The translations under genes and the position numbers were made by a program. Source: Thalassobaculum sp. OXR-137 (GTDB lineage: Bacteria > Pseudomonadota > Alphaproteobacteria > Thalassobaculales > Thalassobaculaceae). From it: 64,000 nt of DNA. The stretch covers positions 2,774,001 through 2,838,000 of the forward strand of contig NZ_CP139715.1 in the NCBI RefSeq assembly GCF_034377285.1, given 5' to 3'. Numbering within the stretch: the stretch's first letter is position 1; every line of letters starts with the position of its first letter. This document shows positions 10,101-18,698 of the stretch, piece by piece. The notes under the pieces are model-generated. The model had not been told where the DNA came from and ran no database searches. It saw only the letters and a list, made by a program, of their open reading frames with translations.

Positions 10101-10169
10101 GCGGAAGCCGAGCGGCCGGGACCGGTCGATGCGGCCGCCGGAGGCAATACGATTGGGCTGGCGGCTCAC
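7146..10169 (-). CDS. soxA: Sarcosine oxidase alpha subunit
   Basis: A 1007-residue alpha subunit. The N-terminal part carries the ferredoxin-like segment RSYTGYAGDTLASALLAN. A FAD/NAD-binding domain starts at about residue 172 with VLIVGAGPAGLAAALAAG. The last 400 residues are a GcvT-like aminomethyltransferase domain, which binds tetrahydrofolate and receives the methylene group from sarcosine oxidation. The length is normal. It overlaps soxG and lies one base from the soxD stop, which shows a tight operon. Confidence 0.93.
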   Translation of the reverse strand: MSRQPNRIASGGRIDRSRPLGFRFDGRSYTGYAGDTLASALLANDVHLVGRSFKYHRPRGILGIGAEEPNALIQLARGNRSEPNLRATQIELFDGLDADSQNRWPSLKYDVGAVNSALHRLFPAGFYYKTFMWPASLWMTYEEVIRNAAGLGKAPEGPDPDRYEHMHAHPDVLIVGAGPAGLAAALAAGRTGARVILADEQAEFGGSLLAEDDVFIDGKPGPDWVAEVVAELASMPEVTLLPRTCVHAYFDHNYLLAAERVTDHIGAVVPNTPRQRLWKIRAKQVVLATGTLERPLVFRDNDRPGVMLSTAARGYAVRYGVTAGRKPLIVTGHDDGYRTALAYAARGARVAAIVDLRAEPKGPLVDAAREKGIDILAGHSVTGTYGHHRVEGVDVAEMTADGSGLAKVTRRIGCDLVAMCGGFNPTVHLFSQSRGKLHWDEEMDAFVPAAVHDPKMAPQASVGGCAGTLTVAQAVKDGIKAGLDAARATGSTTRQPAAPTVEEPGTTDHRTIWVLPSDQPVGHKGKHFVDFQNDVTAADLNLAAREGYRSIEHVKRYTTTGMGTDQGKTSNVNALAIVAATLGTDIPAVGTTTFRPPYTPTTIGAYGGRDIGKLFDPVRTTAVDPWHKAHGAKFEHVGQWMRPWYYPKAGETMRQAVDRECMAARNAVGILDASTLGKIDVRGKDSAEFLNRVYTNAWLKLGVGKCRYGLMLNDAGFVIDDGVTTRLADDHFHMTTTTGGAPRVLAHLEEHLQTEWPDLEVYLTSVTEQWSVASICGAKCRELLAELCDDIDLSNDAFPFMAMKEGTVAGIPARVYRISFTGELSFEINVPRRYGMALWEALMAAGEKHSITPYGTEAMHVLRAERGFIIVGQETDGSVTPSDLAMDWIVSKTKTDFIGKRGLFRPDLMLPDRKQLVGLLTENPNEVLPEGAQIVEDVKPQPPMVMLGHVTSSYYSANCGRSIAMALVKGGHGRKGETLSVPLAGKTVKVTVTDPVFFDIEGSRRDG

Positions 10170-10170
10170 G

Positions 10171-10473
10171 TCAGGTGTCCTTCTTGGCGGTGAGCTGAGC
10201 GATGTCCGGCATCTGCTCGCCCGGCTTGTAGCTGGCGAAGATCTCGTGGGTGTAGGTGTCGCGGATCACGTTGAACCAGCGCCGGCAGCCGTTGGTGTGC
10301 ATCCAGCGCTCGGCGAACGGACCCTTGGTGTTGCGGCGCAGGTAGAGATACGCCTCCCACTCGGAATCGCTGCACTCGGTCGGGTCGGCGGGACGGGCCA
10401 CATGGGCCTCCGCGCCGTAATGGAACTCGGCGTCGTCGCGCGGGCCGCACCAGGGGCAGGGGATCAGTTGCAT
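10171..10473 (-). CDS. soxD: Sarcosine oxidase delta subunit
   Basis: A 100-residue zinc-binding subunit. The four expected ligands are at the positions known for this family: C6 and C9 in IPCPWCG, H59 and C63 in HTNGCRRWF. The start at 10473 is chosen because it gives this register and has GAGGACCGAGAG upstream; the frame is open further upstream but without family sequence. It lies between soxB and soxA, as in other alphaproteobacterial operons. Confidence 0.92.
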   Translation of the reverse strand: MQLIPCPWCGPRDDAEFHYGAEAHVARPADPTECSDSEWEAYLYLRRNTKGPFAERWMHTNGCRRWFNVIRDTYTHEIFASYKPGEQMPDIAQLTAKKDT

Positions 10474-10489
10474 CTCTCGGTCCTCCCGC

Positions 10490-11779
10490 TCAGTGGGCCA
10501 CGCCGGCGGCGCCGTGCTCGTCGACCAGGTATCCCGTGCGGAACCGGTCGAGCGAGAAGGGTGCTGCAAGCGCATTGGGGCGGTCATGGGCGATCAGGTC
10601 GGCGAAGACATGGCCGGAGCCCGGCGTCGCCTTGAACCCGCCGGTGCCCCAGCCGCAGTTGAAGTACAGGCCCGGGATCGGCGTCTTGGAGATGATCGGC
10701 GAGGCGTCCGGGCAGGTGTCGACGATGCCGCCCCACTGGCGCAGCATGCGCAGCCGCGAGGTGATCGGGTACAGCTCGACGGTCGCCGCCAGCAGGTGCT
10801 CGGGATGGTTCGGCGAGCCGCGCTGGGCGTAGGAATTGTAGGCGTCGGTACCGGCGCCGAGCACCAGCTCTCCCTTGTCGGACTGGCTGATATACATGTG
10901 CACGGCGTTCGACATGACGACCTTGTCGATCACCGGCTTGATCGGCTCCGACACCAGCGCCTGCAGCGGGCGGGCCTGGATCGGCAGCATGAAGCCCGCC
11001 ATTTCGGCCAGCACGCCGGAATGGCCGGCCGGCACGCAGCCGACCTTGTTGGCGGCGATGAAGCCTTTGGTCGTCTGCACGCCGATGATGTGGCCCTCCG
11101 GCGCGCGCTCGAAGCCGGTGACCTCGCAGTTCTGGATGATGTCGACACCGAGTTCGTCGGCGGCGCGGGCATAGCCCCAGGCGACCGCGTCGTGGCGGGC
11201 GGTGCCGCCGCGCTTCTGCAGGATGCCGCCCTTCACCGGATAACGGATGTCCGGATCGATGTTGATGATCGGGACCATCTTCTTGATATCGTCCGGCAGC
11301 ACCAGCTCGATATCGACGCCGTTCAGCCGGATCGCCTCGTAGCGGCGGCGCATCTCGCGCCACTCGTGCTCGCTATGGGCCAGGTTGATGACGCCGCGCT
11401 GGCTGAACATGACGTTGAAGTTCAGCTCCTGGCTCATGCCTTCCCAGAGCTTCAGGGCATGCTCGTAGAGCTTGATCGACTCGTCCCAGAGATAGCCGGA
11501 GCGGATGATCGTGGTGTTGCGGCCGGTATTGCCGCCGCCGATCCAGCCCTTCTCCAGCACCGCCACGTTGCGCACACCGTGGAGCTTGGCGAGGTAATAG
11601 GCGGTGGTCAGGCCGTGACCGCCGCCGCCGACGATGATGACGTCATACGCCTTCTTCGGCTCGGGCGAACGCCAGGCCTGCTGCCATCCCTCGTGATAGC
11701 TCAGCGCGTTCTTCGCCAGGGCGAAGAGGGAATAGCGTTGCTTGGTGGTCGGTCCGTGCCGACCGGCGCTGGCGTCCAT
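10490..11779 (-). CDS. soxB: Sarcosine oxidase beta subunit
   Basis: A 429-residue flavin subunit of the DAO family that oxidises sarcosine. The FAD-binding [19 protein letters not shown] lies at about 47-65, followed by [21 protein letters not shown], typical of SoxB. H196 in [15 protein letters not shown] is in the position expected for the histidine that binds FMN covalently. It is the first gene of the reverse-strand soxBDAG operon, and the 184 bases upstream (11780-11963) must hold the promoter. The start at 11779 agrees with the usual SoxB N-terminus. Confidence 0.93.
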   Translation of the reverse strand: MDASAGRHGPTTKQRYSLFALAKNALSYHEGWQQAWRSPEPKKAYDVIIVGGGGHGLTTAYYLAKLHGVRNVAVLEKGWIGGGNTGRNTTIIRSGYLWDESIKLYEHALKLWEGMSQELNFNVMFSQRGVINLAHSEHEWREMRRRYEAIRLNGVDIELVLPDDIKKMVPIINIDPDIRYPVKGGILQKRGGTARHDAVAWGYARAADELGVDIIQNCEVTGFERAPEGHIIGVQTTKGFIAANKVGCVPAGHSGVLAEMAGFMLPIQARPLQALVSEPIKPVIDKVVMSNAVHMYISQSDKGELVLGAGTDAYNSYAQRGSPNHPEHLLAATVELYPITSRLRMLRQWGGIVDTCPDASPIISKTPIPGLYFNCGWGTGGFKATPGSGHVFADLIAHDRPNALAAPFSLDRFRTGYLVDEHGAAGVAH

Positions 11780-11963
11780 TGGATCAACCCCCGAATTGAA
11801 GCGCTCTCATACACGCCGCGTGGGCCGGCGTCAGTGCGCAGAGTATATCGCACGTGCAGCACGGTTTTGCCGGGTGCGACGGGCGGCGTCGGTTTCGGGG
11901 GGATGTGGCATCGCGTCAAGAACGCGGCGGTTTAGAAACGGCGGGAAAAGATACCCGCGGCGC

Positions 11964-12890
11964 TCAGAACCGTGCCCAGTCCGGCTTGTGCGGGATGACG
12001 GTCGCCTCGCCTGCGGTCAGCGGGTCGCCGGAGCGCAGGGCCTCGTCCAGGCGGTTGAGGCGGATCATCGCCAGTCCCATGCCGCCGCCCTCGCTGCCGC
12101 CGCCGTTATTGGCGACGACGCTGCGCACTTCGCCGGCCTCGCGGCCGTCCAGGGTGATCTCGGTGCCCGGCGCGGGCAGGGGGCCGTTGATGATGATCGG
12201 CATCAGCCGGCGCTTCACCAGGCCGCGGTATTTGGTGCGGGCGGTGAGTTCCTGGCCCATGTAGCAGCCCTTGTCGAAATCGACGCCGCCCAGTTCCTCG
12301 AAGCCGGCCTCCAGCAGCACGGTCTTCTCCACCGCCATGTCCTTGGCACCGTCCGGCAGGCCAATCGAGACCCGACGGCGGTCGTAGGCGGCGCGGTCGG
12401 TCGGCTTCAGGCCGGCGGCCTCCAGGGCGGCGCCCCCGGTGATCTCCGGCAGCAGGACCCGCGCGCCGGCATCGGCATGGCGCGGATCGACGAAGGCCAG
12501 ACCCTCGGCGAAGCCGCTCGCCGCACCGCGTTCGGCCGGGAGCGACAGCGCGTCGAAGCTATCGGCGCCGAAGACGGCTGCGACGATCCAGTCGGCGGAC
12601 TCGACCGACAGCTCGACCTTGGAACGCAGCTTGTACATCCGCAGCTTGCCGAAGAATTCCTGGATGCGGTCGGCGGCGGTTTCCAGCAGCAGGGCGTCGC
12701 CGGTGTCGATCAGGAAGAAGTCGTACAGGAACTTGCCCTGGGCAGTCAGGAAAGCCCCGTAGCCGGCCTTCTCGGGCGTGATCTTGAGGACATCGTTGGA
12801 CACCAGGCCCTGGAGGAAGGTCGCCCGATCCTCTCCGGCAATGCGGATGACGCCGCGGTCGTCGAAGATGTGGAAATACGCGTTGGCCAT
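11964..12890 (-). CDS. ygfZ: YgfZ/GcvT-type folate-binding protein
   Basis: A 308-residue folate-binding protein of the YgfZ family, which supports maintenance or repair of iron-sulfur clusters. The signature KGCYMGQE is at about 207-214, with the essential cysteine C209. The N-terminal half has the GcvT-like fold (FLQGLVSNDV). The start at 12890 has GGAGGAA directly upstream; the open frame beyond it has no family sequence. It lies upstream of soxB on the same strand, separated by 184 bases. Its tetrahydrofolate chemistry fits the sarcosine oxidase neighbourhood. Confidence 0.88.
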   Translation of the reverse strand: MANAYFHIFDDRGVIRIAGEDRATFLQGLVSNDVLKITPEKAGYGAFLTAQGKFLYDFFLIDTGDALLLETAADRIQEFFGKLRMYKLRSKVELSVESADWIVAAVFGADSFDALSLPAERGAASGFAEGLAFVDPRHADAGARVLLPEITGGAALEAAGLKPTDRAAYDRRRVSIGLPDGAKDMAVEKTVLLEAGFEELGGVDFDKGCYMGQELTARTKYRGLVKRRLMPIIINGPLPAPGTEITLDGREAGEVRSVVANNGGGSEGGGMGLAMIRLNRLDEALRSGDPLTAGEATVIPHKPDWARF

Positions 12891-13020
12891 GGGTTCCTCC
12901 GATGCGGGTCTACAGGTAAGGCGCGGCGGCAAGACCCGCAAGGGCGCAGCGCCGAGCCGGCATTGCCTCCGGCCCGCACCCTGGCCACACTCTTCCCGAT
13001 TTTCTGTGTGGAGAACCCCG

Positions 13021-13971
13021 ATGGCCCAGAGCGACAACCCGATCAAGAAGCCCCGCTATACCGGTATCCCGACCTTCATGCGCGTGCCCTTCGCCGAGGA
13101 CTGGAGCGCGGTCGATATCGCGATGATCGGCGTGCCGTATGACGGCGGGGTCACGAATCGTCCGGGCGCGCGCCACGGTCCGCGCGAGGTGCGCAACTCC
13201 TCCAGCATGATGCGGCTGATCAACCAGGCGACCGGCTGCTGCCCCTACGACTTGGCCCGGATCGCGGATATCGGCGACTGCGTGATCGAGCGGCCGTTCC
13301 AGTTGGAAGGGGCGCATGGCGAGATCGACCGCTTCTACGAGCAGGTCATTGCGGCCGGCTTGGTGCCGCTGTCGGTCGGCGGCGACCATTCGATCTCGCT
13401 GCCGATCCTGCGGCAGATCGGCAAGGACCGGCCGGTCGGCATGATCCATATCGACGCCCATGCCGATACCGGCGACGACTATTTCGGCTCGCGCTTCCAC
13501 CACGGAGCACCCTTCCGCCGGGCGGCGGAGGAGGGCGTGCTCGACCCCAAGCGCACCATCCAGATCGGCATCCGCGGCGGCATCAACGACCGCGACCAGT
13601 GGTCGTTCAGCCACGAGAGCGGCATGCGGGTGATCTACATGCACGAGATTCCGGGCATGGGACTCGACGCGGTGATTGCCGAGGCGCTGAAGGTGGCGGG
13701 CGACGGGCCGACCTATCTCAGCTTCGATATCGACGCCTGCGACCCGGCCTACGCCCCCGGCACCGGCACGCCCGAGTTCGGCGGCTTCACCGCGGCGGAG
13801 GCGCTGCACCTGCTGCGTGGCCTGTCCGCCGTCGATTTCATCGGCGGCGACATGGTGGAGGTCTCCCCGCCCTTCGATCCGAGCGGCAACACCGCCCTGC
13901 TCGGCGCCACCATCCTGTTCGAGCAGCTCTGCCTGCTGGCCGAGGCTTTCGCCAGGCGTAAGGCGGCATAG
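13021..13971 (+). CDS. Agmatinase-family ureohydrolase
   Basis: A 316-residue manganese ureohydrolase that releases urea from a guanidino compound such as agmatine or guanidinobutyrate. The metal ligands are complete: H123 in VGGDHSIS, D145, H147 and D149 in IDAHADTGD, and D236 and D238 in SFDIDACDP. FDPSGNTALLG near the C-terminus is also typical. The start at 13021 is the family start; the frame is open further upstream without family sequence. Agmatinase, guanidinobutyrase and guanidinopropionase cannot be separated here. It is divergent from ygfZ. Confidence 0.87.
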   Translation: MAQSDNPIKKPRYTGIPTFMRVPFAEDWSAVDIAMIGVPYDGGVTNRPGARHGPREVRNSSSMMRLINQATGCCPYDLARIADIGDCVIERPFQLEGAHGEIDRFYEQVIAAGLVPLSVGGDHSISLPILRQIGKDRPVGMIHIDAHADTGDDYFGSRFHHGAPFRRAAEEGVLDPKRTIQIGIRGGINDRDQWSFSHESGMRVIYMHEIPGMGLDAVIAEALKVAGDGPTYLSFDIDACDPAYAPGTGTPEFGGFTAAEALHLLRGLSAVDFIGGDMVEVSPPFDPSGNTALLGATILFEQLCLLAEAFARRKAA

Positions 13972-13990
13972 TGCTGATGGTTGAGAAAAG

Positions 13991-14041
13991 AACGGAATAG
14001 CGCACTCTGGGCGTGCCGTTCCGCTCTGGTTTCGCTACACT
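13991..14041 (+). promoter_or_regulatory. Dyad and possible -10 upstream of the caspase gene
   Basis: An imperfect inverted repeat (AACGGAATAGCGCAC against GTGCCGTTCCGCT) lies between the agmatinase stop and the caspase-like gene. TACACT at 14036-14041 could serve as a -10 box, 40 bases before the ATG, but no good -35 is seen. The dyad could be an operator or a weak terminator. Confidence 0.25.
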
Positions 14042-14080
14042 GACCTGACGTCATGGTTGTGCAGCGGCGCCGGAGCTCGC

Positions 14081-15460
14081 ATGAAACAGCCGCCCAGGTC
14101 GATTGTCGGATGGTTCGCCGCCCTGGTCGCGGCCGTGGTTCTGGCCGCTCCGGTCCAGGCCTTGGACGCGCGCCGGGTCGATCCAGCGGCTGTGCATGCC
14201 ATTCCGAACCCAGCCCCGTCCATACGGGAGATCCGGCCGGGCGGCGTCGCCGAGAACCGGGACGCCATCGCCGTCATCGTCGGCAACCGGCGCTACGCCC
14301 ATGGCCTGCCCGAGGTCCGTTACGCCGAGAACGATGCCCAGGCCGCTCGGCGTCTGGCGGTGGGGGTGCTGGGGTACCGGCCGGGCAACGTTATCGACCT
14401 GCGCAACGCGTCCCAGGCCGAGATGCTGTCGGTCTTTGGCAGCGGGACGGATCACAAAGGCAAGCTCTGGGCCTGGGTGAAGCCCGGCGTATCCGACGTC
14501 TTCGTCTATTATTCCGGCCACGGCGTGCCGGGCCTGCGGGACAAGCGCGGCTATCTGCTGCCGGTCGACGCCGATCCGGCCACGCCGGAGATCAACGGCT
14601 ATTCCCTGGACCTGCTCCTGGCCAACCTGTCCCGGCTGGAGATCCGCTCCACCCTGGTCATGCTGGACGCCTGCTTCTCCGGCAATTCCGCCGCGGGCTG
14701 GCTGCTGCGCTCGGCCTCGCCGGTCTATATCCGCACCGAGGCACCGGCCGAGCCGATGGGCATGGCGGTGATCTCGGCCGCCCAGGGCGATCAGGTCGCG
14801 AGCTGGGACGAGGAGCGGCGTCTCGGTCTGTTCACCCGGCACATGATGGACGCCCTGGCCGGCGGTGCCGCCGACACGGGGCCCGGCGGCAATGGCGACG
14901 GGGCCGTCACCCTGGGCGAGCTGGAGGCCTATCTGGACGATGCGCTGACCTATGCCGCGCGCCGGCTCTATCGCCGGGTGCAGAAGGCGAGCGTGCAGGG
15001 CGATCCCAGGACGGTGATCGTCCCTGATCTCCGCCGCCCGCCGTCCCCGGCTCCATCCGTCTGGGCCCCCGCGCCGCTACCCGCCCCGCCGATGCCCGCC
15101 CCGCCACTACCCGCCCCCTTGCCGGGGATGCAGGACGGCAAGTACCCGCCGCCGGGCCTCTCCGTCGCCGAGGCGCAGGCCTTCGTCCTCGCCCATTGGG
15201 AGGACGTCCGGCAGACCATCCAGGAGTTCTACGCCCGTCAGGGGTCGGTCTGGGACCAGCGGGGCAACCCGCCACAGGTCGAATTCGCCGAGCATATGAA
15301 GGAGATCAGCGAGCGCCGGGTGGTCCAGGTCGCGGGCGACACTTTCGATCTGGCGATCCGCTACCGCTGGCAGGGCGGCGGCGTCTCGGACACGGCGGAG
15401 GCGATGATGCGGATCGCCGTGGCGCCGCAAGGCCTGTCGGTGGAGAAGATGTGGCGATGA
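14081..15460 (+). CDS. Exported caspase-family (C14) peptidase-like protein
   Basis: A 459-residue protein with a Sec signal peptide (cleavage near A27). The caspase fold follows: DAIAVIVGNRRYAHGLPEVRYAENDA, catalytic H147 in YYSGHG and catalytic C198 in LDACFSG. After the peptidase domain comes a proline-alanine-rich linker (about 335-355), then a C-terminal domain of about 100 residues ending in LSVEKMWR. The signal peptide places it in the periplasm, unlike cytoplasmic defence caspases. The start is ATG 14081 with CGGAG upstream; a TTG lies 24 bases earlier. The stop overlaps the next start (ATGA). It heads the 15-gene cluster. The substrate is unknown. Confidence 0.85.
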   Translation: MKQPPRSIVGWFAALVAAVVLAAPVQALDARRVDPAAVHAIPNPAPSIREIRPGGVAENRDAIAVIVGNRRYAHGLPEVRYAENDAQAARRLAVGVLGYRPGNVIDLRNASQAEMLSVFGSGTDHKGKLWAWVKPGVSDVFVYYSGHGVPGLRDKRGYLLPVDADPATPEINGYSLDLLLANLSRLEIRSTLVMLDACFSGNSAAGWLLRSASPVYIRTEAPAEPMGMAVISAAQGDQVASWDEERRLGLFTRHMMDALAGGAADTGPGGNGDGAVTLGELEAYLDDALTYAARRLYRRVQKASVQGDPRTVIVPDLRRPPSPAPSVWAPAPLPAPPMPAPPLPAPLPGMQDGKYPPPGLSVAEAQAFVLAHWEDVRQTIQEFYARQGSVWDQRGNPPQVEFAEHMKEISERRVVQVAGDTFDLAIRYRWQGGGVSDTAEAMMRIAVAPQGLSVEKMWR

Positions 15461-17085
15461 CCCCCGCCGCCCGGATTCTGCCACTGCTTGCGGCTTTGCT
15501 CCTGCTCCCGGCCGCCGTCGGTGCCGAGGATGGGTGGGCGCCGGCGCTGAGCGAACCGGCGGCGCGTCTGTGGAGCCCGCTGCCGCCCGACGCCCGGATC
15601 GCCGTGCGTCCCCTCGACCCCGACGCCAGCGGTCTGCCCGCCGCGCTGCTCGGCGTGGCGGAGCGGTCGCTCGTCGCCGCCCTGGTGGCGAGCGCGCCGA
15701 CCGGCGGCGTCGTGCTGACCCGCAGCGAGTTGCCCGCCGTCTGGGAGGAGCGGGAGAGCTTCACCGGCACCGACGCGAAAGGTCAGCTGGCCGAGGCGGC
15801 GGTCGATGCGGTGGTGGTGCCGGCCCTGGCGGAACGGCGCGGCGGGGTGTCCCTGTCGGCGGTCCTGATCGGCCTGCGCGGGCCGCAGCTCGGCGCGGTG
15901 CTCGCGGTGCTGCCGGCGACGGCGTTGCCGGCCGACCTGGAACGGTCCGACCTTGCCCGGGCGGAGTCCGGCGCCCGCCGGCTCGGGGTGGCGCTGGCCG
16001 AGGGGCTGCGGCTGGCGGCGGATCCCGCCGAAGCTATCGTCGTCCAGGTCGATCAGCGCGGCATCCGCAGTCCGGCCGCCGACTGGCTGGCCGGGATGGT
16101 CGGCGAGCATCTCATCCGCCGTCTGGCCGAGCCGCCGCCGTATCTCTCCCGTCCGCTGCGCGACCTGGGCAAGCCGGCGCCCTCGGGGGTGGTGCGCCTG
16201 AGCCTCGACCTTTGGGACCAGGGCGCGCGGCTGGATGTGCAGGCCCGGGCGGTTCTCGAGCGGACGGGACGGCAGCGGGTCGAGACGCAGGGCACCGCGC
16301 GGATCGCGCTGGCCTCGATCCCCGACGGATTTCTGCCGCTGACCCGGTCCGGCGGGCGGGTCGGGGAGGGGCTGTATCGGGCGTCGGGAGCCTACCGGCC
16401 TGCAGGCCGCACCGATCCCCGCGAGATCCGTTTCGCCGCCCGGATTCTGGCGCGCGCCGCCCTGGTCGCCGACGGGCAGGGCGGCGGCGGACATCGGGTT
16501 GGTCGGGACCCTCGCGACATCGCCGAGGCCATGCGGAGCCTCGCCCGGGTCCTGCCCCATGAGGAGATCTGGGGCGCGGCATCGGCCGGCGACGGGACCG
16601 CTACCCTGGCCGCCCGGCTGGCGCGGCTGGGCGGCGCCGATGCGCCCCGCCTGGAGGCGGCGGTGGCGCGGATGTTGTACCGGCCCGGCGAGCCGCTCAG
16701 CGCGCGGATCCTGCTGCGGGGCGGGCGCGCCTATGTCGCCGCCTATGCCTGGCAGGCCGACGACACGGTGGTGCGGATCGCCCCGACCGACGCGGCTGCC
16801 CGGGCGATGGAGCCCGACCGGCGGGTCGACCTCCCCGGCCCGGGCGATGCCCAGGTCACCGTCGCACCGCTCGCCGGCTCCGATGAGAGCGTGGAGGCGA
16901 TCCTGGTCGTCGCCAGCGCGGTGCCGTTTTCCGCCGAGACGCTGGCGCCGGCCGTGGCCGGAAGCGCCGATGCCAGTCTCGCCGGCGCGGCGCAGATGAG
17001 CGCGTTTCTCGACGCCCTGGCCGGTCTCGATCTGGCCCGGGTGAGCCTGGCGGTGCTGCCTTACCGCATCCGCGCCGCCGACTGA
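15457..17085 (+). CDS. Exported protein with CsgG-like N-domain and DUF4384-like C-domain
   Basis: A 542-residue protein with a signal peptide of about 23 residues (LLAALLLLPAAVGA). Residues 45-190 resemble the fold of CsgG/FlgT-type envelope proteins (RIAVRPLDP, AVDAVVVPALAE, then LSAVLIGLRG). Residues about 406-495 look like DUF4384 (LYRPGEPLSARILLRGGRAYVAAYAW, then VVRIAPT). DUF4384 domains are often linked with caspase-like peptidases, which matches the neighbour. It overlaps the caspase stop by four bases. It probably acts in the periplasm as a partner or regulator of the peptidase; this is inference. Confidence 0.65.
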   Translation: MTPAARILPLLAALLLLPAAVGAEDGWAPALSEPAARLWSPLPPDARIAVRPLDPDASGLPAALLGVAERSLVAALVASAPTGGVVLTRSELPAVWEERESFTGTDAKGQLAEAAVDAVVVPALAERRGGVSLSAVLIGLRGPQLGAVLAVLPATALPADLERSDLARAESGARRLGVALAEGLRLAADPAEAIVVQVDQRGIRSPAADWLAGMVGEHLIRRLAEPPPYLSRPLRDLGKPAPSGVVRLSLDLWDQGARLDVQARAVLERTGRQRVETQGTARIALASIPDGFLPLTRSGGRVGEGLYRASGAYRPAGRTDPREIRFAARILARAALVADGQGGGGHRVGRDPRDIAEAMRSLARVLPHEEIWGAASAGDGTATLAARLARLGGADAPRLEAAVARMLYRPGEPLSARILLRGGRAYVAAYAWQADDTVVRIAPTDAAARAMEPDRRVDLPGPGDAQVTVAPLAGSDESVEAILVVASAVPFSAETLAPAVAGSADASLAGAAQMSAFLDALAGLDLARVSLAVLPYRIRAAD

Positions 17086-17142
17086 GAAGGACGGCGACCG
17101 GGCGGCGCGGAAGCGAACGATCCGGCCCTGCGCCGGGAAATG

Positions 17143-17162
17143 GCCCTGGCCTGTCCATGGCT
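17143..17162 (+). promoter_or_regulatory. Repeated 20-base intergenic element, copy 1
   Basis: The sequence GCCCTGGCCTGTCCATGGCT lies 52 bases before the lipoprotein gene at 17215. Two near-identical copies stand at 18242 and 22913, each 34-38 bases before another gene of the cluster. The position suggests a shared promoter or operator. Confidence 0.55.
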
Positions 17163-17214
17163 CCGGGAAGGTCCCCACCGGTCTGCGGGCGGGGCGCGGC
17201 GCGGAGGGCGGGAA

Positions 17215-18213
17215 ATGAGGAAGGTGAGGGAGATGGCCTGCCGGGTCTTGCTGTTGACGATCGCCAGCGGATTGTTGATTTCCTGCGCTTCGGCGGCGAC
17301 CCGCGGGAACGCCCAGGATCTGGGCCGGGCCGGCGAGGGGGCGGGCGGGTCCGGGACCGGGCCGCTCAAGGTGCTGGTCCTCGGCGAGGACGGCCATGAC
17401 GCCCTGATCCCGCGCGGCGATCCGGCTTTCCGCCGCGTCGTCACCGAACTGCAGGAGATCATGGATCGCCGGGGCTTCCGGGTGGTGGACGAGGAGGCGG
17501 TGGCCGCCGATCTCGGCTGGCCGGCGCGGGACTATCGCGACAAGACCGAGGTTCTGGAGGCGGCCAAGCTGGCGAATGCGAGCGAGCGGGCCGCGTCCCG
17601 GGTGCAGGCGGCGCTGCTGTTCCGCATCGAAGGCACCTATCGCGACCTGCGCTACGCCACCCGGATCGATCTCCACCTGTCCGGCGACCTCTATGATGTG
17701 CGCAGCAACCGGTTTCTCGGCGCGGTCGATCTGCCGACGGAGAGGGTGACCGTGCCGGGGCGGTGCCTGACCGCCGCCTGCGGCTCCCACGCCGTGTCCG
17801 CGCGGGCGCGGGATCTGGCGAGCGAGCTCGGTACGGTGCTGGCGCGCAAGCTGGCGGCCCTGGCCCCGCGGGACTCGGCTACGGCGGCGCCGGTGGAGGC
17901 AGGCGCGCCGGTGCTGGAGGCGGTCTATACGGTGACGTTCCGCCACCTCACCACCGAGGAGGCGCTGTCGGTCATCGACGTCATGACCGACGGGTTCCCC
18001 GGCTACCGCAGCCATGACCTGCTGCGCGGCGGCGGCGCGGTGCGGCGCTACGAATACGTGACCACCGCCAGCGCGGCGAAGATCGAACGCTGGCTGACGT
18101 TGCTGCTGCTCGATATGGGGCTCGATCCGGAGCGCGAGATCGTTCTTGCCGTGCGCGACCGGGACATCCGGATCGAACGGGTGCTGCCGGCGACCGCGAC
18201 CACCCCCCAGTGA
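17215..18213 (+). CDS. Predicted lipoprotein of the caspase cluster
   Basis: A 332-residue protein with a lipobox (LLTIASGLLISC), so it should be lipidated on about residue 24 and anchored to a membrane facing the periplasm. The mature part is not recognised. It has a first domain starting LKVLVLGEDGHDALIP with strands and helices like CsgG-type assembly proteins, and a second one after residue 230 with VTFRHLTTEEALSVIDVMTDGFPGYRSH, which resembles the small CsgG-associated domain. The ATG at 17215 has GGAGGGCGGGA upstream; a longer frame lacks a signal. It is preceded by a 129-base gap that carries the repeated element. Confidence 0.65.
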   Translation: MRKVREMACRVLLLTIASGLLISCASAATRGNAQDLGRAGEGAGGSGTGPLKVLVLGEDGHDALIPRGDPAFRRVVTELQEIMDRRGFRVVDEEAVAADLGWPARDYRDKTEVLEAAKLANASERAASRVQAALLFRIEGTYRDLRYATRIDLHLSGDLYDVRSNRFLGAVDLPTERVTVPGRCLTAACGSHAVSARARDLASELGTVLARKLAALAPRDSATAAPVEAGAPVLEAVYTVTFRHLTTEEALSVIDVMTDGFPGYRSHDLLRGGGAVRRYEYVTTASAAKIERWLTLLLLDMGLDPEREIVLAVRDRDIRIERVLPATATTPQ

Positions 18214-18241
18214 CCGCCGGCGAGGGGGCTGCGCGAAACTC

Positions 18242-18261
18242 GCCCTGGCTCTTCCATGGCT
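18242..18261 (+). promoter_or_regulatory. Repeated 20-base intergenic element, copy 2
   Basis: GCCCTGGCTCTTCCATGGCT lies 38 bases before the gene at 18300. It differs from copy 1 at only three positions. It follows the lipoprotein stop by 28 bases. Confidence 0.55.
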
Positions 18262-18299
18262 AGGTGAACGATCGGAAAGCTGCGGCCGAGGAGGGTTTC

Positions 18300-18698
18300 A
18301 TGGAAGACGACGCGATCGCCGGCGGACTGACCGAAATCGCTCTGGCCCTGGCCATGGCCTTCTTCTGCATCCTGGTGCTGGCCCTGATGTCCATGGGCGC
18401 CCCGACCACCACCGCGCAGGACGGAGTGCCGGCGGTGCGGACCGCCGGCGGAAGCGCGGCGCCGCCCGCCGCCGAGGCGGAGCGGACCGTCGTGCTGTTT
18501 CACGCGGGAGGGTTCCGGGATCGGCAAGGGCGGACGGTCGACCCGCAAGCCTTGTCGGGACGGGTGCTGCTGGCCGTCGATCCGGCCCTGCCGCTGACCG
18601 AAGTGCTGGCGGCCCAGGGCCGGGTGGCGGGCGACGTCCTGGTCGCCGCCCTCGACCCGGCCTGGCTCGACCAGCTGCCCCGGGGCGTCGTGCCATGA
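18300..18698 (+). CDS. Single-span membrane protein with a MotB-like helix
   Basis: A 132-residue protein. GAGGAGGG precedes the ATG. Residues 10-33 form one membrane helix, LTEIALALAMAFFCILVLAL followed by MSMG. This pattern resembles the MotB/ExbD/ZorB membrane helix, with E12 where those proteins have the proton-carrying aspartate. The remaining 100 residues are periplasmic, with a proline-alanine linker and a small unrecognised domain; no OmpA-like peptidoglycan-binding domain is visible. The stop overlaps the lytic transglycosylase start. The MotB comparison is by eye and needs a profile search. Confidence 0.6.
   Translation: MEDDAIAGGLTEIALALAMAFFCILVLALMSMGAPTTTAQDGVPAVRTAGGSAAPPAAEAERTVVLFHAGGFRDRQGRTVDPQALSGRVLLAVDPALPLTEVLAAQGRVAGDVLVAALDPAWLDQLPRGVVP

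Noticed and set aside
14081-15460. Cytoplasmic antiphage caspase of a CBASS or gasdermin-type system
   Set aside because: The protein has a Sec signal peptide, and no cyclase, sensor or pore-forming gene of those systems is adjacent.
15361-18015. 884-codon reverse frame opposite the caspase cluster
   Set aside because: The arginine-proline-rich product mirrors the GC-rich forward genes, which have signals, motifs and coupled starts.
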